From the NCBI RefSeq assembly GCF_900111275.1, contig NZ_FOGR01000009.1:62001-126000 (forward strand): a DNA stretch of 64,000 nt, written 5' to 3'. Shown here one piece after another: positions 16,732 through 27,086 of the stretch. Numbering within the stretch: position 1 is the stretch's first letter; each line of letters begins with the position of its first letter. Origin of the DNA: Rhizobium sp. NFR03 (lineage in GTDB: Bacteria; Pseudomonadota; Alphaproteobacteria; Rhizobiales; Rhizobiaceae). Below the pieces are notes generated by a model. The model was not told where the DNA came from and ran no database searches. It saw nothing but the letters and a program-made list of their open reading frames with translations. Position numbers and translations under genes: made by a program.

Positions 16732-17649
16732 ATGGGTTCTTTCATCTTCAAGCGATCGTTGCAGAGCGTGTTCTCGCTCGTGGCGCTGATCATTCTGATC
16801 TTCTTTCTGGCACGCATGACGGGCTCGCCTGCGGATCTCTATCTGCCGCAGGATGCATCTGCGGAAGCGCGTTTCCAGTTCAACGAGCAATACGGGTTCA
16901 ACGATCCGCTGATCGAGCAGTTCGGCCGCTTCCTGTGGGGGCTCCTGCATTTCGACATGGGCCAGTCGCTGCAGTTTTCGCGTCCAGCCGTCGATGTCGT
17001 TTTGCAGGCCTTTCCGACCACGCTCGCGCTTGCGGCCATCACCATGCCGCTCGTCCTGCTGGTGTCGATCGTCACCGGCTCGCTTGCCGCCTACCGGCCC
17101 GGGGGCATCTTTGACCGGTTCGCCAGCATTCTCTCGCTCATTGGCGCCAGCACGCCGAACTTCTGGGTGGCCATCGTCGGCGTTCTGGTCTTTGCCGTGA
17201 CGCTGCGGGTCTTGCCGACATCCGGCACGGGGACTGCCCTTCACTGGATCCTGCCCGTCGGCGTTCTGATGCTCCGTCCCACCGGCGTGCTCGTGCAGGT
17301 CGTGCGGACGTCCATGATGACGGCCCTGTCCTCGACCTACATCAAGACCGCGCGCGCCAAAGGGGTCGGCTCCCGCGCCATTGTTTTCGTGCATGCGCTG
17401 CGCAACGGCCTGTTGCCCGTCATCACCGTGGCGAGCGATCAGGCGGCCGGCATCGTCAACGGCGCCGTCATCGTGGAAACCGTGTTCGGCTTCCCCGGCA
17501 TCGGCAAGCTGATGATAGACTCGGTCCTCCTGCGGGATTTCGCCGTCATCCAGGCCGCCGTCCTCGTCACGGCACTCGCCGTCTTCGTCATCAACATCAT
17601 CGTGGATATCACATATGCCCTCGTCGACCCGCGCATTCGGTACAGCTGA
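16732..17649 (+). CDS. ABC importer permease, DppB-type
   Basis: Inner-membrane permease of 305 aa with about six TM segments; N-terminal FKRSLQSVFSLVALIILIFF is the usual first helix of DppB/OppB proteins, and the cytoplasmic EAA-type loop is visible at YIKTARAKGVGSRAIVFVHA. GGAGGAG ribosome site before the ATG. It forms the channel with the next gene. Confidence 0.93.
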   Translation: MGSFIFKRSLQSVFSLVALIILIFFLARMTGSPADLYLPQDASAEARFQFNEQYGFNDPLIEQFGRFLWGLLHFDMGQSLQFSRPAVDVVLQAFPTTLALAAITMPLVLLVSIVTGSLAAYRPGGIFDRFASILSLIGASTPNFWVAIVGVLVFAVTLRVLPTSGTGTALHWILPVGVLMLRPTGVLVQVVRTSMMTALSSTYIKTARAKGVGSRAIVFVHALRNGLLPVITVASDQAAGIVNGAVIVETVFGFPGIGKLMIDSVLLRDFAVIQAAVLVTALAVFVINIIVDITYALVDPRIRYS

Positions 17650-17650
17650 G

Positions 17651-18577
17651 ATGGCCGCGCCCGTCTCGCTCGCCGTCAGGCCCGCCGCGCCGTCCTCCGG
17701 CGTCCGGGAGATCCTCGGCCTTCTCTGGCAGGACAAGGTGGCCACGGTCTCGGCCGCGCTCCTGACCCTCGTCCTTGCCTGCGTCCTCTTCGGACCTTGG
17801 CTGCTCGCCGATCAGGCGCGCGCCCTCAATCTCATGGCCCGCAACGCCCCGCCGTTCTCCATCGACAAGGGCTGGATGTTCGTTCTCGGCGCTGACGCGC
17901 TCGGACGCAGCCTGCTGGCCCGCATCGTCGTCGCCAGCCAGAACACGATGCTGATCGCGGTCAGCGCCGTTCTCCTTTCCGTCACCATCGGTGGCGTGCT
18001 CGGCCTCATTGCCGGCTACAAGGGGGGATGGGCAAGCGCCGTGCTGCTGCGGCTGGCGGACGCGATCATGAGCTTTCCGTCCATGCTCCTGGCGGTCATC
18101 GTGCTCTTCGTCTTCGATCCCGGCGTGACCAACGTCATCCTCGTGCTTGCCGTATCCCGCATCCCGATCTTCCTGCGCACGGTGCGCGCCGAGGTGCTGG
18201 AGATCAAGGAACGCATGTTCGTGGTTGCCGCCCGCGCCATGGGCGCCCGGACAGACCGTGTGCTCCTGCGCCATGTCGCGCCGATGATCCTGCCGACCAT
18301 CATCAACCTTGCCGCTCTCGAGATCGCCTTCGTGATGCTGGTGGAATCCGGTCTCTCCTTCCTCGGCATCGGCATTCAGCCGCCGGAAGTGACCTGGGGA
18401 CTGATGGTGGCGGACGGACGCAACTATCTCGGCTCCGCCTGGTGGCTCGCCTTCTGGCCCGGCGTCGCGATCATGCTCGTCACAATGGCTCTCAACCTCC
18501 TTTCCAACTGGCTCCGCGTCGTCACCGATCCGGTCGAACGCTGGCGCCTCCAGACATCGGTAGGCAGACATGACTGA
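17651..18577 (+). CDS. ABC importer permease, DppC-type
   Basis: Second channel subunit, about 308 aa from ATG 17651 (an in-frame ATG at 17615 would add 12 residues and overlap the preceding gene by 35 bp). N-terminal cytoplasmic stretch, first TM VSAALLTLVLACVLFGPWLL, the periplasmic segment LGADALGRSLLARIV typical of DppC/OppC, and the coupling loop VVAARAMGARTDRVLLRHV. The next gene starts inside its last codons. Confidence 0.93.
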   Translation: MAAPVSLAVRPAAPSSGVREILGLLWQDKVATVSAALLTLVLACVLFGPWLLADQARALNLMARNAPPFSIDKGWMFVLGADALGRSLLARIVVASQNTMLIAVSAVLLSVTIGGVLGLIAGYKGGWASAVLLRLADAIMSFPSMLLAVIVLFVFDPGVTNVILVLAVSRIPIFLRTVRAEVLEIKERMFVVAARAMGARTDRVLLRHVAPMILPTIINLAALEIAFVMLVESGLSFLGIGIQPPEVTWGLMVADGRNYLGSAWWLAFWPGVAIMLVTMALNLLSNWLRVVTDPVERWRLQTSVGRHD

Positions 18578-20201
18578 TCAGCCGCTTCTCGACATCCGCA
18601 ATCTCTCCATCGACTTCCCCAACCGCCACGGCGTCGTCCACGCCGTCGCAGATGTCAGCTGGTCGGTCAATGCCGGCGAAACGCTGGCGATTCTCGGCGA
18701 AAGCGGCTCCGGCAAGAGCGTCAGCGCATCGGCCGTGATGGATCTGGTGGACGCGCCGCCGGCCCTCATCACCAGCGGGGAGATCTTCTACCGCGGGCGC
18801 GATCTTCTGAAGACGCCACGTGAGGAACGCCGCAAGATCAACGGAAAGAACATTTCGATGATCTTTCAGGACCCGCTGGCCGCGCTCAATCCCGTCTACC
18901 CTGTCGGCTGGCAGATTGCCGAGACGCTGCGGGTCCACGGCGTCGACAAGGCCGCGACGCATGCGCGCGTTATCGATCTTCTCGGTCGCGTCGGCATTGC
19001 CGATCCTGAACGTCGCGCGAAACAATACCCGCACCAGTTCTCCGGCGGTCAGCGCCAGCGCATCATGATCGCGTCCGCAATAGCGCTCGAGCCCGATCTG
19101 CTGATTGCCGATGAACCCACCAGCGCGCTCGACGTGACCGTCCAGGCGCAGGTTCTGAAACTTCTAAAAGAACTTCAGGCGGAAAGCGGAATGGGTCTCG
19201 TGCTGATCACCCATGACCTCGGCGTGGTGGAAAAGGTGGCCGACCGTGTCGTCGTCATGCAGAACGGCCGGATCGTGGAAGCGGGGACGGCAACCGGGAT
19301 CATGACCGAACCCCAGCATCCCTATACCCGCAAGCTGATCGACGCGATGCCCGGGCGGCACGGCTTTGAGGTGCAGCCAAGCGTCGCCGCGAGCGACCGG
19401 CCCCTGCTTGAGGTGCGCAACGTCTCGCGGGTCTATGGTGTTCTTCCCGGTAAGGTGGCCGACATCGGCCCGAACGCCGTCAAGGCGGTGGACGATGCGA
19501 GCTTCGTGCTGAACAAGGGGGAAACGCTCGGTATCGTCGGCGAATCCGGTTCGGGAAAATCGACGCTGGCCCGCATGCTGCTCGGCCTCGACAAGCCAAC
19601 GCTCGGGACGATCCGCTTCGACGGCCACAATCTCAACGCGATGTCGGCAGCTGAAACCTTCCGGGTGCGGCGGCGGATGCAGTTCGTGTTTCAGGATCCG
19701 ACGGCTTCGCTCAACCCGCGCATGACCGTTGGCCAGATCGTGTCGGAACCCTGGGCGATCCACACCGACGTGCTGGAGAAGTCTCTCTGGCGCGACCGTG
19801 TCATCGATCTCCTCGAACGTGTCGGCCTTAAAGCCGACCAGATCGACCGGCATCCGCACCAGTTCTCCGGCGGCCAGCGGCAACGCATCGCGATTGCGCG
19901 GGCGCTGGCGCTCCAGCCGGATGTCATCGTCTGCGACGAGGCGGTGTCGGCGCTCGACGTTTCGGTGCAGGCGCAGGTGACCGACCTCCTCAAGACGCTC
20001 CGTCGCGATTTCGGTCTTTCCTACATCTTCATCGCTCACGATCTTGCTCTGATCCGTGACTTCGCAACCTCGACCATCGTCATGTACAAGGGCCAGATCG
20101 TCGAGCAGGGGCCAACGGAAGCCCTCTACCGCGATCCGCAACATGCGTACACTCAAAGGCTGCTGCAGGCGAGCGACGCGCATCTTCCAACCGCAGCCTA
20201 G
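18570..20201 (+). CDS. Fused DppD-DppF ABC ATPase
   Basis: Single 543-aa protein containing two complete nucleotide-binding domains. Each has a Walker A (GESGSGKSV and GESGSGKST), a Q-loop, an ABC signature ([11 protein letters not shown] in both) and a Walker B (LLIADEP; VIVCDEA). In the second half Walker B is followed by A rather than P (DEAVSALD), a known variation. Separate DppD and DppF subunits are usual in enterics; the tandem fusion is common in rhizobial importers. Both halves have the C-terminal oligopeptide-transporter extension ([22 protein letters not shown]). It energises uptake by the preceding genes. Confidence 0.95.
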   Translation: MTDQPLLDIRNLSIDFPNRHGVVHAVADVSWSVNAGETLAILGESGSGKSVSASAVMDLVDAPPALITSGEIFYRGRDLLKTPREERRKINGKNISMIFQDPLAALNPVYPVGWQIAETLRVHGVDKAATHARVIDLLGRVGIADPERRAKQYPHQFSGGQRQRIMIASAIALEPDLLIADEPTSALDVTVQAQVLKLLKELQAESGMGLVLITHDLGVVEKVADRVVVMQNGRIVEAGTATGIMTEPQHPYTRKLIDAMPGRHGFEVQPSVAASDRPLLEVRNVSRVYGVLPGKVADIGPNAVKAVDDASFVLNKGETLGIVGESGSGKSTLARMLLGLDKPTLGTIRFDGHNLNAMSAAETFRVRRRMQFVFQDPTASLNPRMTVGQIVSEPWAIHTDVLEKSLWRDRVIDLLERVGLKADQIDRHPHQFSGGQRQRIAIARALALQPDVIVCDEAVSALDVSVQAQVTDLLKTLRRDFGLSYIFIAHDLALIRDFATSTIVMYKGQIVEQGPTEALYRDPQHAYTQRLLQASDAHLPTAA

Positions 20202-20323
20202 CGTCATAAGCGGGCTCTAACGCCGACGTCGGCGGTAGACACACAGCAACGCTCACATTGTCACTTCGGCCGGGAGCTTATGAACGTTTTCCTGTCGAAG
20301 GTGGTGATCCACGTCACCCTCCA

Positions 20324-21458
20324 CTATTGGATTGATTCCAACGCTTGGTGCCCCCGTTTGACGGCTGCAATGATCTCGTCTGGATCTGCTCTCCAGATGA
20401 ACGGCTTTGGTTCCTGATTATGCTCTCTCACGAATCGGTTGATGGTGGCCTGGAGGTCAACGACGGAATGAAAGACGCCGTACTTGAGACGTCGACGTGT
20501 CAGTTTGGCGAAGAAACCTTCGACGGCGTTCAGCCATGAGCAGGATGTCGGCACGAAGTGGAAGGTCCAGCGCGGATGCCTTGCCAGCCAGGCGCGGACC
20601 TTCGGCTGCTTATGGGTCGCATAGTTGTCGAGAATGACGTGGACGGCCTTATCCTTTGGCAACTCCGCCTCGATGGCGTTGAGGAAGCGGATGAACTCCT
20701 GATGCCGGTGACGCTGCATGTTTCGGCCGATCACCGAGCCGTCGAGGATGTTGAGGGCGGCAAACAGGGTGGTCGTGCCGTGGCGCTTGTAATCGTAGGT
20801 CATCGTGCCAGCGCGGCCTTTCTTTAGGGGAAGACCCGGTTGCGTCCGGTCGAGTGCTTGGATCTGGCTCTTCTCATCGACGGACAGGACGATGGCATGG
20901 GCCGGCGGCGAGACGTAGAGGCCAACAACATCATGCAGTTTCTCGGCGAAAGCCTTGTCGTTGGAGAGTTTGAAGCTACGCCAGCGGTGCCAGCCCATGC
21001 TCATGCCAGATCTTGACGACCGAAGAGGCTGCAATCCCAACGACCTTGGCCATCGCACGAACCGTCCAGTGCGTTGCTTCCTGTTGAGGCGTCTCAAGCG
21101 TCAGTGCGACGACACGCTCAACGAGTTCGCCATCCAGCGGCGCAATGCCGGGCGGTCTGCTCTTGTCGCGCAAAAGACCATCAACGCCCTCAGTCATGAA
21201 GCGCTCCTGCCAGCGCCAGACGCAGGTTTTCGATTTGCCGGTTGCCTCCATGATCGCGACCGTTCCCGAGCCGTCGCCACTCATCAAGATGATCTTCGCG
21301 CGCCACACGTGCTTCTGAGCAGAGGTTGGCGCTGCAACAATTGCTTCCAAGCGGACCCGGTCCCCCGCAGCGACGTCAAATGTGATACCTGTACGCATAC
21401 GATATCGTTGCACGATGAAGACCGAAAGGGAATCCCAACTCGGACTCCTTTGTTTCAA
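20324..21458 (-). pseudogene. IS630-family transposase, frameshifted
   Basis: The N-terminal part (20976-21458: HTH region, [40 protein letters not shown]) and the C-terminal DDE part (20324 to about 21000: [45 protein letters not shown]) lie in different frames. The join at about 20990 lacks the expected H-R before W-R-S, consistent with loss of one CACCG unit of a short tandem. No slippery heptamer is evident, so a disabling mutation is likelier than programmed frameshifting. The stop TAG uses the flanking TA. Confidence 0.85.
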
Positions 21459-21467
21459 TCAATCCAC
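20327..21467. mobile_element. IS630-family insertion sequence
   Basis: About 1.14 kb bounded by inverted termini that share TGGATTGATT (left reads TTGGATTGATTCCAAC; right, on the minus strand, GTGGATTGATTGAAAC). Both ends are flanked by TA (20325-20326 and 21468-21469), the IS630 target duplication. The single transposase gene is frameshifted. Confidence 0.85.
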
Positions 21468-21708
21468 TAGAAGTGAACACTATTTGCATATGATTAAGTT
21501 CGTCGTCGTACGCATTGCAGATATTGTTATTCATATTGAGAAACGCCGTCCAACATAATGGACAGGCGAAATCATATCCAGCGGGCTGGGCATCGAGAGC
21601 GCGGATGTAGCAGGACCGCAGGATTAAGTCACTCATAGGTGCTATTTTTTGTTCCAAAAGTCATTTATGGGTGATATTGAACGACGTAGAAAGTCACATA
21701 TAAGTGCT

Positions 21709-22167
21709 ATGGATCAGACCGAACTCGCCCGAAAACACCTTGAGCGCAAGCTGTCGCCCCTTCGCTCCATCCCGTTGGCGCCGCCGGCACGCGGCTGGCT
21801 GCGCGCGATCCGCGAGGCGTTAGGGCTAACTGGCGCACAACTGGCGGCGCGGCTCGGCGTGGTCCCGTCAAGGATTCCGGCGCTCGAAAAGGCGGAAGTC
21901 AACGGCAGTACGACCTTGAAGACGATGCGCGAGGCCGCCGAAGCGATGGGCTGCACCTTCGTCTATGCCATCGTGCCGACCAAACCGCTGGATGAGATGT
22001 TGCGCGCGCGCGCGGTCGCCCTGGCCGATGCCGAGCTGGCGCGCGTGCATCATACGATGCGCCTGGAAGATCAGGCGTTGGATGCGCGCGACCTCGCCAG
22101 TGCACGGGAACGTCTGGTGGCATCCTATCTGAGCGGCAACCCGCGTCGTCTGTGGGACAAGGCGTGA
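21709..22167 (+). CDS. Mobile mystery protein A (XRE-like regulator)
   Basis: Protein of 152 aa with a Cro/C1-type helix-turn-helix (LTGAQLAARLGVVPSRIPAL) followed by a helical tail ending RLVASYLSGNPRRLWDKA, the layout of the MmyA family found beside MmyB on mobile elements. The ATG at 21709 (MDQTELARKHLERKL) is the family start; an upstream frame from 21649 looks spurious. It presumably represses the pair and acts as antitoxin-like partner. Confidence 0.88.
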   Translation: MDQTELARKHLERKLSPLRSIPLAPPARGWLRAIREALGLTGAQLAARLGVVPSRIPALEKAEVNGSTTLKTMREAAEAMGCTFVYAIVPTKPLDEMLRARAVALADAELARVHHTMRLEDQALDARDLASARERLVASYLSGNPRRLWDKA

Positions 22168-22754
22168 GTGATCCTCTCTTTGACGACGAGGACGATGCCG
22201 CAACGCCGTTGACACCGGAAGAGCGGGAAGGGCTGATCCCGACCTATATCACCCTGCGCCATGAATTGAACGAGGCCGAGCAGATCGGCATCGAGGAATC
22301 CGACCGGTGGGCGTTCGGGCGCAGGCGCGACGTGCTGGACAAGCGTTTCTTGAAGGGGCTGCACAAGCGGATGTTCGGCCAAGTCTGGCGCTGGGCCGGG
22401 CAATACCGGACCACGGGCCGCAACATCGGTGTGGATGCCTACCGCATCGGCATGGATCTGCATCAACTCCTGGACGACGTCCGCTACTGGGTCGCGCATC
22501 AGACCTATGCAGCCGACGAGATCGCGGTTCGGTTTCATCACCGGCTGGTCGCCATTCATCCGTTCCCGAACGGGAACGGCCGCCATGCCCGCCTTGCGGC
22601 CGATCTGCTCGCGGTCCAGCTTGGCGCGGCTCGTCTGACGTGGGGCCGGGCGAACCTGATCGAGCCGAAGGAAACCCGGCACGCTTATGTCACGGCCCTT
22701 CGGGCAGCCGACGAACACGACATCGCGCCACTTCTCGCCTTTGCTCGAACCTGA
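22164..22754 (+). CDS. Mobile mystery protein B, Fic domain
   Basis: Fic/DOC-superfamily protein of 196 aa. Start is GTG at 22164, overlapping the MmyA stop (GTGA). The Fic motif reads HPFPNGNGRHAR: catalytic His, the GNGR anion-hole loop and the final Arg are present, but Asn replaces the usual Asp/Glu that binds Mg, a feature I associate with the MmyB subgroup. No clear inhibitory (S/T)xxxE(G/N) helix is visible within the protein. Likely the effector of a two-gene system with MmyA; activity (AMPylation or other) is unproven. Confidence 0.85.
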   Translation: MSDPLFDDEDDAATPLTPEEREGLIPTYITLRHELNEAEQIGIEESDRWAFGRRRDVLDKRFLKGLHKRMFGQVWRWAGQYRTTGRNIGVDAYRIGMDLHQLLDDVRYWVAHQTYAADEIAVRFHHRLVAIHPFPNGNGRHARLAADLLAVQLGAARLTWGRANLIEPKETRHAYVTALRAADEHDIAPLLAFART

Positions 22755-22985
22755 TGCTGCTCGCCATTGGAGAGACGAACGCTGTCGAGGGCGGGGGTGG
22801 GGAGTTTGAGGCGGGCAGAGGGCCTCAAAGCGGTCCGGCGCGCTCGATGCGCGGCGGACCGCTTTTACCGCTGCGCAATTCCCGGCCCGCGTAGAGCCCG
22901 GGGCGGCCACGCATCCGCATCGATACCGACTGCCTTCCAGCGGATAACCGACGCGGGGCGAGTTCGAACCCGCCCCGCCTGAAGG

Positions 22986-23157
22986 TCAGGCAGCGACCCT
23001 GACACCCTTCAGTTCGGCCATCTTTTGCGTGAGGGTCCAGAGGGCACGGTTGAGCTTCACGTCCTGATCGATGCCCTTTACCTCGCGTCGATACCCGGTG
23101 GGGTCGGCCCTGTTCGTCGCGGGCGATACTGTCAAATCGCTTCCAAGGACGACCCCT
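22986..23157 (-). pseudogene. Possible DUF932 protein C-terminal fragment
   Basis: A short frame ending at 22986 reads KGIDQDVKLNRALWTLTQKM then AELKGVRVAA, resembling the C-terminus of plasmid/phage DUF932 proteins. It begins exactly at the IS21 boundary, so the IS probably disrupted the gene. The match is over about 30 residues only. Confidence 0.4.
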
Positions 23158-23336
23158 TTTCGCGTCCAATATTGACCCCCATTTCGGCATGGGAATGTGA
23201 CGTTTGACCTTGGTTCGGTGCTGTATGGTGCTGTGTGCGACCCTGGCGCGACGTAGGGAGGGCGTAGCCCGACCGAAGGCGTGTCAGGGTCGCACGCGTT
23301 TGTCAGAAGCCCTGTCTGACGACTATGCTGTTGGGC

Positions 23337-24065
23337 TCAGGAGCGGTTCTTAAAACGCCAGCTCTGGTTGCCGGTTTCGACAATGTCGCAGTGGTGGGTT
23401 ACGCGATCGAGCATGGCGGTTGTCATTTTGGCATCGCCAAATACGCTCGGCCAATCTGCAAAAGCGAGATTGGTGGTGATCAGCAGCGAGGTGTTTTCGT
23501 AGAGTTTGCTGATCAGATGGAACAGCAGCTGGCCGCCGTGCTGGCTGAACGGCAGATAGCCGAGTTCGTCGATGACGATCAGATCGTAGCGCAGCAGATT
23601 TTCGCACAGCCGGCTGCTACGACCTGCGGCCTTTTCCTGCTCCAACTGATTTACCAGATCGACGAGGTTGAAGAAGCGGCCCCTGGCGTGTGCGCGTACG
23701 ACGGCTGATGCCACTGCAATGCACAGATGGGTTTTGCCGGTGCCGGTGCCACCAATAAAATTCGCGTTGCGCCTGGCGTCGAGAAACGCACCGGAGGCAA
23801 GTTCGCGAACGAGCCCTTCATCGACCGGCGTATCGGCGAAGACGAACTTGTCGATATCCTTGAGAACCGGGAACTTGGCCGCAGCGATGCGATAGCTGAT
23901 GGAGCGGGCTTGCCGGTGTGTCCGCTCCGCGCGGATCAGACTCGCGATGAGAGGATAAAGTTCGTCGCGCCGGGCAAGGCCCTTGCCGGCGATTTCGTCA
24001 AAGCTGGCACGCATGCCGTAAAGCTTCAATTCGTTCATGGCATCCAGGATATTATGGCGTTCCAT
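23337..24065 (-). CDS. istB: IS21-family transposition helper ATPase IstB
   Basis: AAA+ protein of 242 aa. Walker A is [10 protein letters not shown], Walker [13 protein letters not shown], and the DnaC-like fold is typical. IstB activates IstA and selects targets. The start overlaps the end of istA by one base, as in other IS21 elements. Confidence 0.93.
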   Translation of the reverse strand: MERHNILDAMNELKLYGMRASFDEIAGKGLARRDELYPLIASLIRAERTHRQARSISYRIAAAKFPVLKDIDKFVFADTPVDEGLVRELASGAFLDARRNANFIGGTGTGKTHLCIAVASAVVRAHARGRFFNLVDLVNQLEQEKAAGRSSRLCENLLRYDLIVIDELGYLPFSQHGGQLLFHLISKLYENTSLLITTNLAFADWPSVFGDAKMTTAMLDRVTHHCDIVETGNQSWRFKNRS

Positions 24066-25563
24066 CAGGCTCTCTTCCTTATGGCATCGTAGCGGCCGCA
24101 GTCAGCGACAGGTTCTATCTTCAGACGAAGCGCGTCGGGGGTGGTGACGCTGGGCGGCGGCGTGGGCTGCTGTCTGCGCGCCAGAACGGCAAGGATCACA
24201 TCGCCGCTGGCGACGCCGGCTTCCAACGCCTCAGTGCAAGCGCTCTCGACAGCGGCAATGCCATGATCGAGTACGGCACCCAGGACCTTGACGAATTGCT
24301 GGTCAGCGTCGGCATGGCTCTTCAGTTTTGCACGGACCTGGGTCAGGGCGAGTGGTAAATCCGAGTCCTTGAAGGGTGCGCCATTGCGCAAGGCACCGGG
24401 CTTTTTCATCAAAACCGGCAGGTAGTGCCAGGGATCGTAGACGATCTGGTCGCGCCGAAAGCATCGCGGATGATCCGCGACGACATCCTCGCCCAAACGA
24501 ACAACGACGCGTTCGGCGTGCGAGCGCACCAGCACCATATGTCCTGCAGCCCGCGCATCGACGCTATAGCGATTGTGATCGGCCATGATCAGGCACGTGG
24601 TACTGGCCCTGACAACCTTCTCGACAAAGCCGTCGAAGGGACCGCGCAGATCCATCAGGCTCGCCCGTTCCTCCTCGAACACGTCGAAGATCATTCGAGC
24701 CTTGAACTCGGGATGCGAGGTCCGCCTGGCGTAGGCGATGCACTGATCTTCCAGCCATGCATTCAACTCGGCGAGACTTTTACCCGCGGCTTGGGACGGA
24801 ACATCTAGTCGCGTAGATTGCCGACCTGGTTTTCGACCTGACCCTTCTCCCAACCCGATGCAAGCGTGCACGCAACAGGCTCCACCAGATGATGCGAGCA
24901 CATTTGTAAAAAGCGGCCATTATATCGGCGCGCCTTGCCGACGAAGATCGCCTCCACCGCCGTCTTCATATTGTCGTAGATGCCGCGCCGGCAGACACCA
25001 CCATAAAACTGGAACGCCTTGTCATGAGCGTCGAACACCAGTTCCTGTGTTTCCCGAAAGTAAACCCGCACGAACGGCATGCGGCCGTGCGACAGCTTCA
25101 TGTGCGCTGCTTTAACCGTCACAGGCAGCCCCTGAAGCGTGATCGTCTCGTGGCTCCAGTCGAACTGGTAGGCTTCACCAGGCGCAAAACTCATTGGCAC
25201 ATAGGCATGCACCGGGACACGAGCGCGTTCGTCGCGCCATGCCTTGGCGAACCGGTGAACACTGTCATGCGCGCCGTCGTATCCGCGGCCGCGCAACTCC
25301 TCGAATAGCCGTTGTATCGAACGGCGTTCACGCCTCGGCAGCTTCGCTTCCTTCTCAAGGATCGTTGTCAGATCCTTGATCCAGTCTCCGAGCTTCGGCG
25401 TCGGCTGAACACCACGCGCGTAATTGAACTCGGTCTTCTCGCCTCGTACAACCTTGCGAACCGTCTCGCGCGAAACCGACAGCGTGCGCACGATCTCCTT
25501 GATCGTTCGCCCCTGTTCGAAATACGCACGCCTGATGTCACCAATTTTTTCCACGCAAATCAT
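24065..25563 (-). pseudogene. istA: IS21-family transposase IstA, interrupted
   Basis: N-terminal half from ATG 25563: HTH (GRTIKEIVRTLSVSRETVRK), the DDE region with YQFDWSHETI, and WEKGQVENQVGNLRD with the catalytic Glu. A TAG then stands where the family continues RDW..VP, and the C-terminal half (KSLAELNAWLEDQCIAYARR onward) is in another frame. Both a stop and a shift near 24808 therefore separate the halves. The catalytic core is on the first piece, the C-terminal region on the second. Confidence 0.85.
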
Positions 25564-25741
25564 CCCCGTAAGCCCTTCCCGGCCAATCGGGGCCAAAAGG
25601 AAAGGACGCTGACACCAATCGTCAGAGGGGATGGATATTGGACGCGAAATCCCCCCTCAGGGGGCCATTATTGCAAGCGAATTTACAGCTGATTTTTGCA
25701 ACGTTGCGAAACAGGTAAATCTGCGACCTGCTCTGAGGGCT

Positions 25742-26876
25742 CTATAGACCGGCAGCTTTAGTCAGGTTAATGCGGAAACGATCACGTCGCCGCTGATATC
25801 TGCGAGTCATTTCAGCGGATACGTGCCCCAACTGTTTCTGTACGTAGCGCTCATCGACCTCGGCCGAGGAGGCAAGACCCGCGCGCAGCGAGTGCCCGGA
25901 GAACTTCATAGCCCGCTCGATTTCGCTGAGATCGCCGCGCACACCGGCAGCCATCGCCGCGCGTTTCACCAGTCGCGCCACTTCCCGGTCGTTGAGACGA
26001 TCCGGCCCGACGGCCTTGCCCTGTCCCGTCACCCGGCGGAACAGCGGCCCATGAACCAGCTTTGCAAACCGGATCCAGGTCTCCACCGCCACGACCGGGC
26101 AGGTGGCATCCGACGAGCCCCGCCCGATCTCCACCTCGCGCCATCCGGTCTTGCCCCTCAGTGTCACGAGCATGCCCTGATCGAGGATCTCGATCCAGCC
26201 GCGCCCATCGTCCGTCTGGTCGGCTTTCAGATCCAGCCCGACGATCTCGGAACGTCGCAGGCCGCCGGCATAGCCGATGAGCAGCATGGCGCGATCGCGC
26301 AGGCCGCGCAGCGTGCCGCGATCCAGCGTTGCGATCATGGCGATGATATCGTCCGCCAGCACCGCCTCTTTTTGAACCGGAGGTTTGGCGTGGCTCTTGC
26401 GGATGCCGGACAGGACCGTTGCGATGTGACGATCCTTGCGATCGAGCGCAAGACCGCGCTGCGCATAGTTCCACGACAGGGACGCCAGACGCCGCTCGAT
26501 CGTCGACACGGCATTCGCCTTCATGCCGCGCGTTGCGGTGCCAACGGCACTGCCCGAGGCGCAGGCCGTGATGTAGAGGCCGACGGTCTGTGGCTGCGGG
26601 GGGAGGGGAGACAGGCCGGATCGACGGCACCAGGCGGAAAAATGCCTCCAGTCGGCGGCATAGGCTTTGCGGGGCCGAACTGGCGGCTTCGACGTAACCG
26701 CGCGCACGATCGGCAAGCCCTGCAAGATGAGCGGGCGACCGATCCGCATCGGCGGGGGAGGGCAGGAGGCTGCTGCCCGACTCATCCGGCGCGGACAGAA
26801 TGCTGCTGGGCACCGAACCCGGAGCGGATAACTCCGCGATGTGATTTTCGCTGTTCTGCTCGATGATCTGGGGCAT
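25742..26876 (-). pseudogene. Integrase (copy B), disabled by a 5-nt deletion
   Basis: Close copy of the integrase at 39683-40828. From ATG 26876 (MPQIIEQNSENHIAE) the frame runs to ARGYVEAASSA, then loses register because five bases present in the intact copy (GCGGGTATTGGCC there, GCGGGGCC here, near 26672) are missing. The remaining frame (RKAYAADW to the end at 25742) encodes the whole core-binding and catalytic region, with Arg, HSLR, LGH and Tyr intact, so an alternative downstream start could still give an active enzyme. The upstream palindrome found at the intact copy is only half preserved here (about 26886-26912). Confidence 0.85.
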
Positions 26877-27026
26877 TTTCACATTATGAAGAAGATGTCC
26901 GATAAGTGACACGTATCGATCGAGTAGTATGCTGCGAACGGGCGTAGTCGGTGCCGTGCGGATTAGGTGTACCAAAACTACGCCATCGTGGCTGCGACAA
27001 ACAACCTTGTCCCGTGTAGAGTAACA

Positions 27027-27050
27027 GACGACCCCCTATTAAGGGTCGTC
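27027..27050. terminator. Stem-loop between integrase B and chemoreceptor
   Basis: GACGACCC and GGGTCGTC form a perfect 8-bp stem around an 8-nt loop, 37 bp downstream of the chemoreceptor stop (minus strand). No T-run follows, so it is at best a weak or Rho-assisted terminator. Confidence 0.45.
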
Positions 27051-27086
27051 CTGCAGCAATAAAGTCATGGGCCTGGCAGGGAGACC

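Larger units (their letters stand above)
23158..25649. mobile_element. IS21-family insertion sequence
   Basis: About 2.5 kb with matching terminal sequences: TTTCGCGTCCAATAT at 23158-23172 and its complement ATATTGGACGCGAAA at 25635-25649. It carries the IS21 pair istA and istB on the minus strand. Downstream of istB lies a perfect 11-bp inverted repeat, GTGCGACCCTG (23235-23245) and CAGGGTCGCAC (23285-23295). istA is damaged, so the element is probably not autonomous. Confidence 0.82.

Noticed and set aside
16306-17745. 479-codon minus-strand frame opposite the ABC permease genes
   Set aside because: High-GC antisense shadow; Asp/His/Gly/Arg-rich composition without any domain, while the plus strand has clear permeases.
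21376-21657. Minus-strand frame left of mmyA crossing into IS630
   Set aside because: The part outside the IS (from MSDLILRSCYIRAL) may be a short disrupted ORF, but there is no family or ribosome-site support.
23235-23295. Inverted repeat GTGCGACCCTG/CAGGGTCGCAC considered as a CRISPR-like or attC-like repeat
   Set aside because: Occurs once and lies inside the IS21 end; no repeats with regular spacers were seen anywhere in the window.
25823-26866. 347-codon plus-strand frame opposite integrase copy B
   Set aside because: The same antisense frame occurs at 39674-40726 only because the integrase is duplicated; the motifs are on the minus strand.
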